Assembly (NCBI GenBank): GCA_014799465.1
Contig: JAAVHZ010000052.1
Location: forward strand, 19,155-83,154
DNA from: Lachnospiraceae bacterium
GTDB taxonomy: Bacteria > Bacillota > Clostridia > Lachnospirales > Lachnospiraceae
Reading direction: 5' to 3'
DNA length: 64,000 nucleotides
Made by a program: the position numbers and the translations under genes. Each line of letters begins with the position of its first letter. The first letter of the stretch is position 1. This document shows positions 34,417 through 42,967 of this stretch, piece after piece. The notes beneath the pieces are model-generated. The model was not told where the DNA came from. It did not search any database and saw nothing but the letters and a program-made list of their open reading frames with translations.

Positions 34417-36051
34417 CTATTTTGCTATCTCATATATGCCCTTATTATTTTGTGTAATATTTACTATCACCCCCGTAACAGTACCAACACCAAATACTTC
34501 CCCTGTAGATGTCTTTATCAGATAATATTCATTGCCCTCTATTACCTGTACACCAACATAGGAAAATCCGACTATACCTCCATCTGCTGTCTTTCCCTCA
34601 TTGTCAATTATATAACCACTGGCAATAAGATTTGCCTTCAGGCTGTCCAATGCCTGATTATATGTGTATGTCCTATCTACATCAAGCTGATAAATCTTCT
34701 GTGTAACAGAACTATAAACACCACTTTCATTAACTGTTATTACTGAAAAAACATTTTTCCCTACCGGCATATCTATTGGTCCTTCATATTTGTTTGAAGA
34801 TGCCGTAGGTGCAGTGCCATCTTCGTCTAATGTATAATAAGCTGTACATCCGTCAGGCACCTGAACCTCTATCTTAGTCACTGTTGTATAAGTACCACTG
34901 TCCGGTGTAACTGTTGGTGCCGTAAGTACTGAAAGCTGTATGTCAAACTCTTTTTTCACTACAGTACTTGATATTCCCTTTTCATTTACCGAAATTGCCT
35001 TTACCACTGTTACACCTTCATTATTTATTTCAAAACTTTCCGTATATTCAGTAGATGATGATGTAGGCTCACTTCCATCTGTTGTATAATACATTTTATA
35101 TCCGTTATCATTACTAAGAGTTATATATAGGAACTGCTCATATTTTCCTGATTCATAATTAAATTCGGGACCCATAAATGAATATCCCGTAAGCTGTGCT
35201 GCAATATCGGTTCCCGCCACTGACTTTAACAGCTTGTCTATATCTTCTACCATTCCATTCGCTTCATATAAAGACAATAATGCTTCATAATAATCAAGAT
35301 TATCCGGTTCAATATCCATAAGCTTCCTAATTACATCCATCTGATTATTATCTGTTCCATCTATTTTTTTGTATGCATCCCATAACGAAGTCAGAACCTT
35401 TTTCAATGAATATTTATCATCTGCTACTTCATATGCCTGTTCATATAATTGGACAGCGGCACCATAATCTCCTGCATTATAGGCTTTCATACCTTTATTA
35501 TAATAAGATTTGAATGCAGAACTTTTGCTGTCTGATGATGGCAGGAATATCAATACTGATACCACAATCAACACTACAATAATAGCAGCTATTGCAAATG
35601 TTATTTTAAGTTTGAATACTTTTTTCTCATGTCTTTCCCTTAATTCTTCTTCCGACAATCTCTTACTTCTGCTTCTTTTCAATGCAGCAGAACTGTCAAC
35701 TGTATAACCTGTATTCATGTTGAGATTTTTTTTCTTTTCTCGTTCAAGATTTGCGATCTGTATTTTCTCTTCCAGTTCTTCATCTAACTGAATAGGTTTG
35801 AAATTCTCCAGAGTGTCATATTCAACTGTATCCTGCAAATGTCCATACTCATAATCATATATATTACGGGCTGTCTTTAACAGTTCTTTTGTCTTTTCCT
35901 CTTCCCGAAGTTCGTCCATCAGTTCGCCAACGTTATTTGCCAGTTCTTCTTCAATTATATTCAAATCAGGAATAATCTGTATTGGTGTTCCGCACTTCAG
36001 GCAAAAAGCCTGATTCTCATTGCACTCTTCACCGCATTTACTGCATTTCAT
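34417..36051 (-). CDS. Zinc-ribbon membrane protein with TPR and chitobiase-type domains
   Basis: This 544-residue protein has an N-terminal zinc ribbon (CSKCGEECNENQAFCLKCGTP), a charged cytoplasmic stretch, one membrane helix at about 150-170, then an extracytoplasmic part with TPR-like helices (NKGMKAYNAGDYGAAVQLYEQ) and two chitobiase/hexosaminidase C-terminal-type beta domains marked YYTTDGSEPT and YYTLDEDGTAPT. Function unknown, perhaps envelope-associated. The promoter at 36102-36130 serves it, and nfnA-nfnB follow at 20 bases, an unexpected pairing of envelope and redox genes. Confidence 0.8.
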   Translation of the reverse strand: MKCSKCGEECNENQAFCLKCGTPIQIIPDLNIIEEELANNVGELMDELREEEKTKELLKTARNIYDYEYGHLQDTVEYDTLENFKPIQLDEELEEKIQIANLEREKKKNLNMNTGYTVDSSAALKRSRSKRLSEEELRERHEKKVFKLKITFAIAAIIVVLIVVSVLIFLPSSDSKSSAFKSYYNKGMKAYNAGDYGAAVQLYEQAYEVADDKYSLKKVLTSLWDAYKKIDGTDNNQMDVIRKLMDIEPDNLDYYEALLSLYEANGMVEDIDKLLKSVAGTDIAAQLTGYSFMGPEFNYESGKYEQFLYITLSNDNGYKMYYTTDGSEPTSSSTEYTESFEINNEGVTVVKAISVNEKGISSTVVKKEFDIQLSVLTAPTVTPDSGTYTTVTKIEVQVPDGCTAYYTLDEDGTAPTASSNKYEGPIDMPVGKNVFSVITVNESGVYSSVTQKIYQLDVDRTYTYNQALDSLKANLIASGYIIDNEGKTADGGIVGFSYVGVQVIEGNEYYLIKTSTGEVFGVGTVTGVIVNITQNNKGIYEIAK

Positions 36052-36101
36052 ACAACAATCTCCTACCTTTTACTAATTCTCTACATAAAATAACATACTA
36101 T

Positions 36102-36130
36102 AATATAGCATAATATGAGCCATAACGCAA
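36102..36130 (-). promoter_or_regulatory. Promoter of the zinc-ribbon/nfnAB operon
   Basis: TTGCGT (36125-36130) and TATATT (36102-36107) have a 17-base spacer. Confidence 0.55.
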
Positions 36131-36131
36131 C

Positions 36132-36184
36132 TTAAAAAATTGGTTCGGATACCAAAATCATACAGCTTTTGATATCCGAACCAA
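36132..36184 (-). terminator. Terminator of the Big_2 surface protein gene
   Basis: A long stem TTGGTTCGGATA (36140-36151) with TATCCGAACCAA (36173-36184) and an inner CAAAA/TTTTG pairing is followed on the - strand by six T. Confidence 0.9.
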
Positions 36185-36206
36185 ACATAAAATTTTTAAA
36201 AAAGAA

Positions 36207-39200
36207 TTACATAGATTTTACTACAACAGTACAATATAGAACCTTTCCGTTAACTTTTGCCGTTATTGTGGTTTTTCCTGCCATTCTGGCTATTACTTTT
36301 CCATCTGCAGATACTGTTGCTACACGTTTATTATTAGAGTACCATGATATTTTCTCCGTAGCACCAAATACATCCAAATCATAACTGTCATACTGCTCTA
36401 ATGTTATATATGTTGCATTAAGTGCAAGAACTACTATTTCACACGTACTCTCAAGACCCGAATCACTGGATGTAACATATATTGTAGCTCTTCCCTGTCC
36501 TCTTGCAACTACATATCCATTTTCATCCACCGTTGCTACTGATGTATCGCTGGATGACCATGATATTGATTCCGTTGTATTAGAAGGCTTTATTCTGACT
36601 GATAATCTTCTCGCCTGTCCCGGAAGCATTGTAATATTAGAAGAGTTTATTGCTACTGCATTTGCAGGTACAGCCGGTTTTACTATAACATTCGTAGTAC
36701 CTTTTATATCGTTTCCATCTGTAGATACTGCATACACTTTACAGTTTCCTGCTGATATTGCGGTTACTCCTCCATTATAGTCAACCGTTGCCACACTAGG
36801 ATTGCTGGTCTTCCAACGTATTCCTGTATATGTGGCATCCGGAGGAGTTATTGTTGCTGTTATCGTAGCACTTCTTCCCTCTACCAGTGTCATACTTGTA
36901 GGATTTACAGATATGTTGCCCACCGGCTTTATAACGGTAAGACCTACACTTGCCTTAACTTTACTGTTATCTACTGCACTTGCGGTAATTATAGCTGTTC
37001 CATAACCTACAGCCATCACATTTCCGTTTTGGTCTACCCTAAGAACAGATGTATTGCTTGATGACCATTTTACTCTTTTATTGGTTGCCGTAGACGGCTT
37101 TACAATTGCTTTTAACTGTTTAGTATATCCGTAACTTATTTCTCCACGTTTACCCTGACCCGTAATTCTTATGGATTTTACATACTCTTTTACACTGACC
37201 GTATATGTTCCGACAATTCCACTTTTCACTGCTTTACAAGTTATTGCCGTACTGCCGCTTGCCACTGCTGTTACAACACCATTTTCATCAACAGTTGCTA
37301 TTGAAGAATCTGCCGAACTCCATTCCACATCTTTAAAAGTAGCATTAGACGGATTAAATATAGGTTTAATTCTCTTTGATTGTCCCTTTATAAGATTAAG
37401 ATGTTTTGTTTTAAATGATATTGACTTTAATGGTCTTTCAACAGTCATTGTACATTTATCATATATGCCGCTTCCATCTGAAGCATATGCAAATATTGTT
37501 GCTCTTCCGTACGATTTTGCCTTTGCAACTCCCTTTGAATTAACACTTATTACATTCGGTTTGCTTGATTTCCATGTTATCTTTGGATTGGTAGCAGTTT
37601 CAGGCAATACTGTAGCCGACAGGGATATATTATCGCCCTTCTGTAAATATTCCTGTGCTCCTGACAGTTTTATGGATGTTACAAACTCCTGTACTGTCAC
37701 AAGACAACTTGCTGTAAGTCCTCTTTCCTGTGTAGTTGCCACTATAACAGACTGACCACCCTGTTTTCCCGTAACAACACCATTTCCGTCTACCGTTGCC
37801 ACACTTGTATTGCTTGATGTATATGTAACATTTTTATTTTCTGCATCTTCCGGCTTAATAGTAGGTGTTAATGCGAACTGGTCATCCTTCATAATAGTTT
37901 TTCTTGATACATTAAGTGTTATATCTGTAATAGGCTGTGTTACTGTAAGAATACATTTTGCAGTAACTCCGCTGGCTTCATTCGTTGCTATTATTGTACA
38001 TGTTCCGGCTTCTACTGCTGTAATCATTCCCGTAGCAGCATTAACAGTTGCTATCTCTGTGTCTGATGATGACCATTTTATTGTTCTGTCATCTGCATTT
38101 GAAGGCAGTGCTGTTGCATTAAGCCATGCTGTATTTCCTTTTCTTATGGACAATTCCGTATTACTGATGGTAACCATAGTTACCGGCTGGTATACCTTTA
38201 CATTACACATTGCCGTAAGACCACCATCATTTGTTCTTACCAGTATTGCTGCCGAACCCGGTTTTCTTGCTGATACAAGACCATTATTATCAACTGTTAT
38301 TATAGTATTGTCTGATGACTCCCATTTTACAGTCCTGTCTGATGCAGTGACCGGCAATACTTCTGCTGAAAGCCTGAATGTATCATCTACCTTTAACCGT
38401 ATATCCTTATAATCCAGTGAAACACTTGATACCGGCTTTAATACTTCGACCTGGCATGTTGCCATATATCCGCCATCTTCTGTCTTTGCTATAACAGTGG
38501 CATTTCCAGGTGCAACATATTTTATAAGTCCTGTTTTATCTATGGTTATTATGCTTCCGTCTGATGGTGAAACCGCCCACTCTACATTTGTGTTTACTCC
38601 CGGACCTCCCGGTGTTATGGCTGCTGTTAACTGATGTGTTCCGGCATTAAGACTCTCTTCAATCTTTGTCTCACTCAGTGTAATACCCGTAACCGGAACT
38701 CTTACATATACATCACACGATGCAACCTTTATTCCATCTTCAGTAATAACCCATATAACTGCTGAACCTCCGCCTACACCTTTTACAATTCCATCCTGAT
38801 CAACCGTTGCTACTCTTGTATCACTGGATTCCCATTTGATTGTACGGTTATCAGGAAGTTCCGGTGTGAATCTGACCGTAAGCGGATATGATGCTCCTTT
38901 ATCCACATTTATTGAAGTCGGATATACTGTAATGTTTTGAACCGGTTCTGTAACCGTAACTATACACTGTGCTTTCTTATTTATTCCGTCTACAGTCTGT
39001 GTAGCTGTTATAACTGCAGTACCTTTTTTAATACCGCTGACTACTGCTTTAAACGGATCTGACTGCGATACTGCTATAGCCGCAATATTTGCATCACTTG
39101 TCTCCCATTTAACACTTGCATCTGTATCTGTAACAAGTGCTGATAAATCTACTGATGAGCCTGCCTGAACGGACACTTCTGACTTACTTATTGCAAATGC

Positions 39201-40370
39201 ATCTATTACCGTAACAGTTACTTCCGCATATTGTGCCGTATTAGTTCCAAATAATTCTTTGTTTGCTATAGTTGCATAAATCTTTGCTGTTCCGCTTCTT
39301 TTAGCTCTGATTGTTCCATCCTGTGTAATTTCCACTACAGAAGTATCACTGCAGTTCCAGCTAACCTGAGAAGAATATTCGTCTGCAACATTTGTTTTCA
39401 GTGTAGCTGTATCCCCTACATTAAGAACAGGAATTGTGGTAATTACATAAGGCACTTCTATGGTAATACTTCTTGCAGGGTTTGGAAGAAGACTGTACCA
39501 TGGGTCATCTTCTGCCAGAGACCTTACATAAACATTTGTTTTACCTGCACTATCTCCTGTAATAATACCGCTCCTGTCAATCTCCGCTATATTACTGTTA
39601 GCACTTTCAAAGTATATATCTTCATTATTTATGGCATTTGTAAGAAGCTTATGCTTTTCCTTATAATTTACGGTAAGCGGTATATCTGTTTCCGTTATTC
39701 TTGCATTAACTACTATACGGCATGAATCTTTTTGACCATCACTAAGCTGTGCCGTTATCGTAGTACTGCCGGCACCCTTAAGTATTACCTTTCCGCTGCC
39801 TGTACCATCATATTCAACCTGTGCCACATTTTCATTTGAAGATGTAAATACCACATCACTTGATGAAGTTGTATATATATTGCTTATTATGCTGCTATCT
39901 TCATATGGTGCATCCGGTTTATTAGTAATGCTGAACTTAACCACTGCTTTTCGTTCGGCTTTTGCTACAAGCTGTGAATATGTTCCGTCACCATTATCAA
40001 TAGTTTTCGTATATGTAGCCGTAATTGTAACCGTACCTGCACTTACAGGTTCCAATAATACCTGTGATATTCCTTCGCCTCCTGCTCCCTGTGGTGTAAC
40101 TCTCACAACAGACGGATCTGAAGACTGCCATGTTATAACCGAATTCGAAGTCAGTTCTTCCGGCAAACCATCCTCGTTATCACTGTTATATGCACTTGCC
40201 GACCACCGAACCGGCTCGGAACCGACCTCCCAGGTTCCATCTGTAAGCATATCACCCGAAATCACGACACTCAGACTACCGGCAGATGCGTACCGGACCG
40301 CCGCCGATAACCCGACTATAATTATAAAAAATGCAATAAAAGCTTTCCAATAACCTGTCAATTTCTTCAT
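36207..40370 (-). CDS. Large secreted protein with about 16 Big_2 Ig-like repeats
   Basis: This 1387-residue exported protein has a signal peptide MKKLTGYWKAFIAFFIIIVG and then a tandem series of bacterial Ig-like (Big_2) domains with the recurring core W-x-SSD-x-x-VA-x-VD-x-x-G-x-V-x-A and linkers such as CxVTV-x-PV-x-x-I. I count about 16 such cores. There is no LPXTG motif or anchor at the C-terminus, so it is either secreted or held by another mechanism. An in-frame ATG at 40439 is upstream, but AGGAAGGA precedes the ATG at 40370 and the signal peptide begins there. The promoter and a 5' leader hairpin precede it. Adhesion is the usual role of such proteins. Confidence 0.92.
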   Translation of the reverse strand: MKKLTGYWKAFIAFFIIIVGLSAAVRYASAGSLSVVISGDMLTDGTWEVGSEPVRWSASAYNSDNEDGLPEELTSNSVITWQSSDPSVVRVTPQGAGGEGISQVLLEPVSAGTVTITATYTKTIDNGDGTYSQLVAKAERKAVVKFSITNKPDAPYEDSSIISNIYTTSSSDVVFTSSNENVAQVEYDGTGSGKVILKGAGSTTITAQLSDGQKDSCRIVVNARITETDIPLTVNYKEKHKLLTNAINNEDIYFESANSNIAEIDRSGIITGDSAGKTNVYVRSLAEDDPWYSLLPNPARSITIEVPYVITTIPVLNVGDTATLKTNVADEYSSQVSWNCSDTSVVEITQDGTIRAKRSGTAKIYATIANKELFGTNTAQYAEVTVTVIDAFAISKSEVSVQAGSSVDLSALVTDTDASVKWETSDANIAAIAVSQSDPFKAVVSGIKKGTAVITATQTVDGINKKAQCIVTVTEPVQNITVYPTSINVDKGASYPLTVRFTPELPDNRTIKWESSDTRVATVDQDGIVKGVGGGSAVIWVITEDGIKVASCDVYVRVPVTGITLSETKIEESLNAGTHQLTAAITPGGPGVNTNVEWAVSPSDGSIITIDKTGLIKYVAPGNATVIAKTEDGGYMATCQVEVLKPVSSVSLDYKDIRLKVDDTFRLSAEVLPVTASDRTVKWESSDNTIITVDNNGLVSARKPGSAAILVRTNDGGLTAMCNVKVYQPVTMVTISNTELSIRKGNTAWLNATALPSNADDRTIKWSSSDTEIATVNAATGMITAVEAGTCTIIATNEASGVTAKCILTVTQPITDITLNVSRKTIMKDDQFALTPTIKPEDAENKNVTYTSSNTSVATVDGNGVVTGKQGGQSVIVATTQERGLTASCLVTVQEFVTSIKLSGAQEYLQKGDNISLSATVLPETATNPKITWKSSKPNVISVNSKGVAKAKSYGRATIFAYASDGSGIYDKCTMTVERPLKSISFKTKHLNLIKGQSKRIKPIFNPSNATFKDVEWSSADSSIATVDENGVVTAVASGSTAITCKAVKSGIVGTYTVSVKEYVKSIRITGQGKRGEISYGYTKQLKAIVKPSTATNKRVKWSSSNTSVLRVDQNGNVMAVGYGTAIITASAVDNSKVKASVGLTVIKPVGNISVNPTSMTLVEGRSATITATITPPDATYTGIRWKTSNPSVATVDYNGGVTAISAGNCKVYAVSTDGNDIKGTTNVIVKPAVPANAVAINSSNITMLPGQARRLSVRIKPSNTTESISWSSSDTSVATVDENGYVVARGQGRATIYVTSSDSGLESTCEIVVLALNATYITLEQYDSYDLDVFGATEKISWYSNNKRVATVSADGKVIARMAGKTTITAKVNGKVLYCTVVVKSM

Positions 40371-40427
40371 ATTACTCTTTCCTTCCTGAAATTCAAATAT
40401 GCCACTAATGTGACGCAAACAACCAAA

Positions 40428-40474
40428 GTGTGAAAACACTTAGCGAGGTTCTTTTGAGCTTAGTGTTTTCCTTT
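40428..40474 (-). promoter_or_regulatory. 5' leader hairpin of the Big_2 gene
   Basis: GAAAACACT (40432-40440) and AGTGTTTTC (40462-40470) form a stem, extended by TAGC/GCT and GTGT/ACAC. It lies at the very 5' end of the expected mRNA, which has a leader of about 104 bases. Confidence 0.55.
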
Positions 40475-40480
40475 ACACTT

Positions 40481-40509
40481 ATTATACATTTTTTTGCAGA
40501 TTTTTTCAA
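40481..40509 (-). promoter_or_regulatory. Promoter of the Big_2 gene
   Basis: TTGAAA (40504-40509) and TATAAT (40481-40486) are separated by exactly 17 bases. Transcription would start near 40474. Confidence 0.8.
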
Positions 40510-40554
40510 TAAATGTATAATGTTTAAATTAACCATGATATTTTAATGGAACTA

Positions 40555-41079
40555 CTATGCTCCCTCATACTGTATTACTGAATCCACTCTGTAATCTTTT
40601 AATTTTTCTCTTCCATTAAGTCCTGTCAGTTCCATTAAAAAGCATATACCTGCCACTTCACCACCCAGACCTTCCACCATTTTGACAATAGCTTCTATGG
40701 TTCCTCCTGTCGCTATAAGGTCATCTATTATAACAACTTTCTGTCCCGGTTTAATGGCATCTTTATGTATTTCTATAACAGCCGTACCATATTCAAGTTC
40801 ATATTCCATTGATACGGTCTCACATGGAAGCTTTCCCTTTTTTCTTACAGGAACAAATGATTTATTCAAATTATATGCTACAGGTACTCCAAAAATAAAT
40901 CCCCTTGATTCCGGTCCTATTACCACATCAAAGTCCAAATCTTTAATCTTGTCCTGAATTAAATCTATAGCAAGATGAAGTCCTTCTGCATCCTGAAGAA
41001 CGGTAGTAACATCCCTGAATATAATTCCTTCCATCGGAAAATCTTTAATACTTCTTACATAATCTTCTATTTTTTTCAT
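40555..41079 (-). CDS. apt: Adenine phosphoribosyltransferase
   Basis: This 174-residue purine-salvage enzyme makes AMP from adenine and PRPP. It shows the type I PRPP-binding motif VVIIDDLIATGGTI, the GPESRGFIFG motif near residue 60 and FRDVTTVLQD at the start. Length is typical. GGAGG precedes the ATG at 41079; the upstream ATG at 41094 is less well placed. It follows recJ by 43 bases, an order common in Firmicutes, where relA often comes next, but relA is not in this window. Confidence 0.96.
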   Translation of the reverse strand: MKKIEDYVRSIKDFPMEGIIFRDVTTVLQDAEGLHLAIDLIQDKIKDLDFDVVIGPESRGFIFGVPVAYNLNKSFVPVRKKGKLPCETVSMEYELEYGTAVIEIHKDAIKPGQKVVIIDDLIATGGTIEAIVKMVEGLGGEVAGICFLMELTGLNGREKLKDYRVDSVIQYEGA

Positions 41080-41122
41080 CTTTACCTCCAACATGTAAAA
41101 ACTATTTCTCTTATCTATGTTA

Positions 41123-42886
41123 TCACAAATATCGTTTTATAACAACTCTTAGATTAGTCTTTCCGTTAAATTCATTAATTTCAGGATAATATAATACAGA
41201 TAAAGATATATTATTTTTTTCACCCTGAACTGCCTTTTCTACATCTTCGTTTGAAAACTTTTCTGACAAATCTTCTAAAAGCTTATCACTGTCCCCAAAA
41301 TATATTCCCTCTATTTGAAAACCCATTTCACCAATAAGACCCATCTTCACAACATTCCTGTTTTTGCCAAATATGCTTATTCTTCCAACTTTTACATCTT
41401 TTTGTGCAAACACTGGTTTTTCATTACCTTTGCCAAATGGCTCTAACATATTTAACTGTCTCACAAGTTTATCGGTTATATATGAAAACGGCATTGGCAC
41501 ATCTATCCATATCTTTCTGCACAAATCTTCTTCTGTAAGTGCAGCATTCATATTTAATGTTTTCCGAAGTTCCTGAAGATTATTCGGCTCAATTGATATT
41601 CCTGCTGCCATTTCATGACCTCCGAATTTCTGAAAAAGATGCCTGCACTTCACAAGTTCATCAAACATATTATATTCTTCTATGGAACGTCCTGAACCTT
41701 TAAGACCGTTTTCTGCATCTGTAAGTATAAATACAGGTTTATTATATTTTTCCCTTATTCTGCCTGCTATTATTCCGGCTATACTTTCATGACATCCATC
41801 CAGCTTTACAACAAGAATGCTGTCATTTTTATATGTCTCGTCTTTCTCTATTATTGATACAGCTTTCTCGACTCCCTTTAAAGTCATATCCTTTCTCTCA
41901 TCATTAAGTTTTTTCAGTTCTTCTGCCAGCAGGGCTGCCTCCTCTTTTGATTCGGTATGCAGCAGTCTGTATGACTTCATTGCTGTATCCAGTCTTCCTC
42001 CCGCATTCAGACAGGGACCGATTACAAATCCAATATGGTATGATGTTATTTTCCTGTCAGATAATCCGGTAATCTTTATAAGTTCTGAAAATCCTATACT
42101 TTTTGTTTCATTTAGCTGTTTCATTCCTTCAACTGCTAAAATCCTGTTTTCCCCTTTTAGATCAACCACATCACCAATCGTTGCAACAGCAGCATATTCC
42201 AGATACTTCTCCCATTCAGAAGAATCTAATCCCATTCTTTCATATAGTGCCCATATAAGTTTATATGCCACACCTCCTCCGCATAATTCTTTAAACGGAT
42301 ATTTATCATCCGGCTGTTTGGGATTAACTATGGCATCTGCCTTTGGCAGAAGATATTCTGTATGTCCGTTTTCTTCTGTAAACATTATCTCATGATGGTC
42401 TGTTACTACAACTTCCATGCCGAGACTTTTTGCATAATCTATCTGTTCTATTGCTGCTATCCCGTTATCGCAGGTAAGTATAAGCTCCACATTATCATCA
42501 TAAGCTTTTTTAATAATTCTTTCATTTATCCCATATCCATCGCTGATTCTGTCCGGTACTGCAAAATCTACGTTTACACCTATTCTTTCCAAACCGGAAG
42601 TCAGTATATGACCGGAACATACGCCATCTATATCATAATCACCTATTACCCTGATTTTCTTATCTGATGATACGGCATCTAAAATAATACTTACGGCTTT
42701 TTCCATATCTTTCATGAGATTGGGGGAATATAGTTTAGACTTATCTGCATTAAGATACATTTCTATATTTTCATCTCCAACAATATCCCTGTTTCTTATT
42801 ATCCTTGCAATAACAGGATCTATATTGAATTTATTTCCTATTCTTTCAAAATTCTCTTTTTTGCCATATATTTTCCACTTTTCCAT
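41123..42886 (-). CDS. recJ: Single-stranded-DNA exonuclease RecJ
   Basis: This 587-residue DHH-family 5'-3' exonuclease acts in recombination and repair. Visible are VIGDYDIDGVCSGH (DHH motif I), VVTDHHE (DHH), GGGVAYKL, LNAGGRLDTA and the DHHA1 motif GSGRSIEEYN...QKFGGHEMAAG. The ATG at 42886 is preceded by AAAGG at 10 bases; an in-frame TTG at 42904 is an alternative. It precedes apt. The secDF terminator lies immediately upstream. Confidence 0.95.
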   Translation of the reverse strand: MEKWKIYGKKENFERIGNKFNIDPVIARIIRNRDIVGDENIEMYLNADKSKLYSPNLMKDMEKAVSIILDAVSSDKKIRVIGDYDIDGVCSGHILTSGLERIGVNVDFAVPDRISDGYGINERIIKKAYDDNVELILTCDNGIAAIEQIDYAKSLGMEVVVTDHHEIMFTEENGHTEYLLPKADAIVNPKQPDDKYPFKELCGGGVAYKLIWALYERMGLDSSEWEKYLEYAAVATIGDVVDLKGENRILAVEGMKQLNETKSIGFSELIKITGLSDRKITSYHIGFVIGPCLNAGGRLDTAMKSYRLLHTESKEEAALLAEELKKLNDERKDMTLKGVEKAVSIIEKDETYKNDSILVVKLDGCHESIAGIIAGRIREKYNKPVFILTDAENGLKGSGRSIEEYNMFDELVKCRHLFQKFGGHEMAAGISIEPNNLQELRKTLNMNAALTEEDLCRKIWIDVPMPFSYITDKLVRQLNMLEPFGKGNEKPVFAQKDVKVGRISIFGKNRNVVKMGLIGEMGFQIEGIYFGDSDKLLEDLSEKFSNEDVEKAVQGEKNNISLSVLYYPEINEFNGKTNLRVVIKRYL

Positions 42887-42905
42887 TATCAGCCAGCCTT
42901 TCAAA

Positions 42906-42944
42906 GTAAAAAAGACAGAAGACTCCTTACAAGAACCTTCTGCC
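42906..42944 (-). terminator. Terminator after secDF
   Basis: The stem GGCAGAAG...CTTCTGTC is followed on the - strand by TTTTTT. It lies between the secDF stop and the recJ start. Confidence 0.8.
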
Positions 42945-42967
42945 TCTATTTATTATGCTAATGCATA

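Noticed and set aside
36802..38412. Several long + strand frames (67-200 residues) opposite the Big_2 gene
   Set aside because: They lie entirely antisense to a strongly coding gene with conserved repeats, are Val/Thr-rich by reversal of the repeat codons and have no ribosome binding sites.
40370..40474. Cyclic di-GMP (GEMM) or cyclic di-AMP riboswitch in the Big_2 leader
   Set aside because: The hairpin is a simple stem without the conserved GEMM joint or kissing loop, and the leader is too short for a ydaO-type switch.
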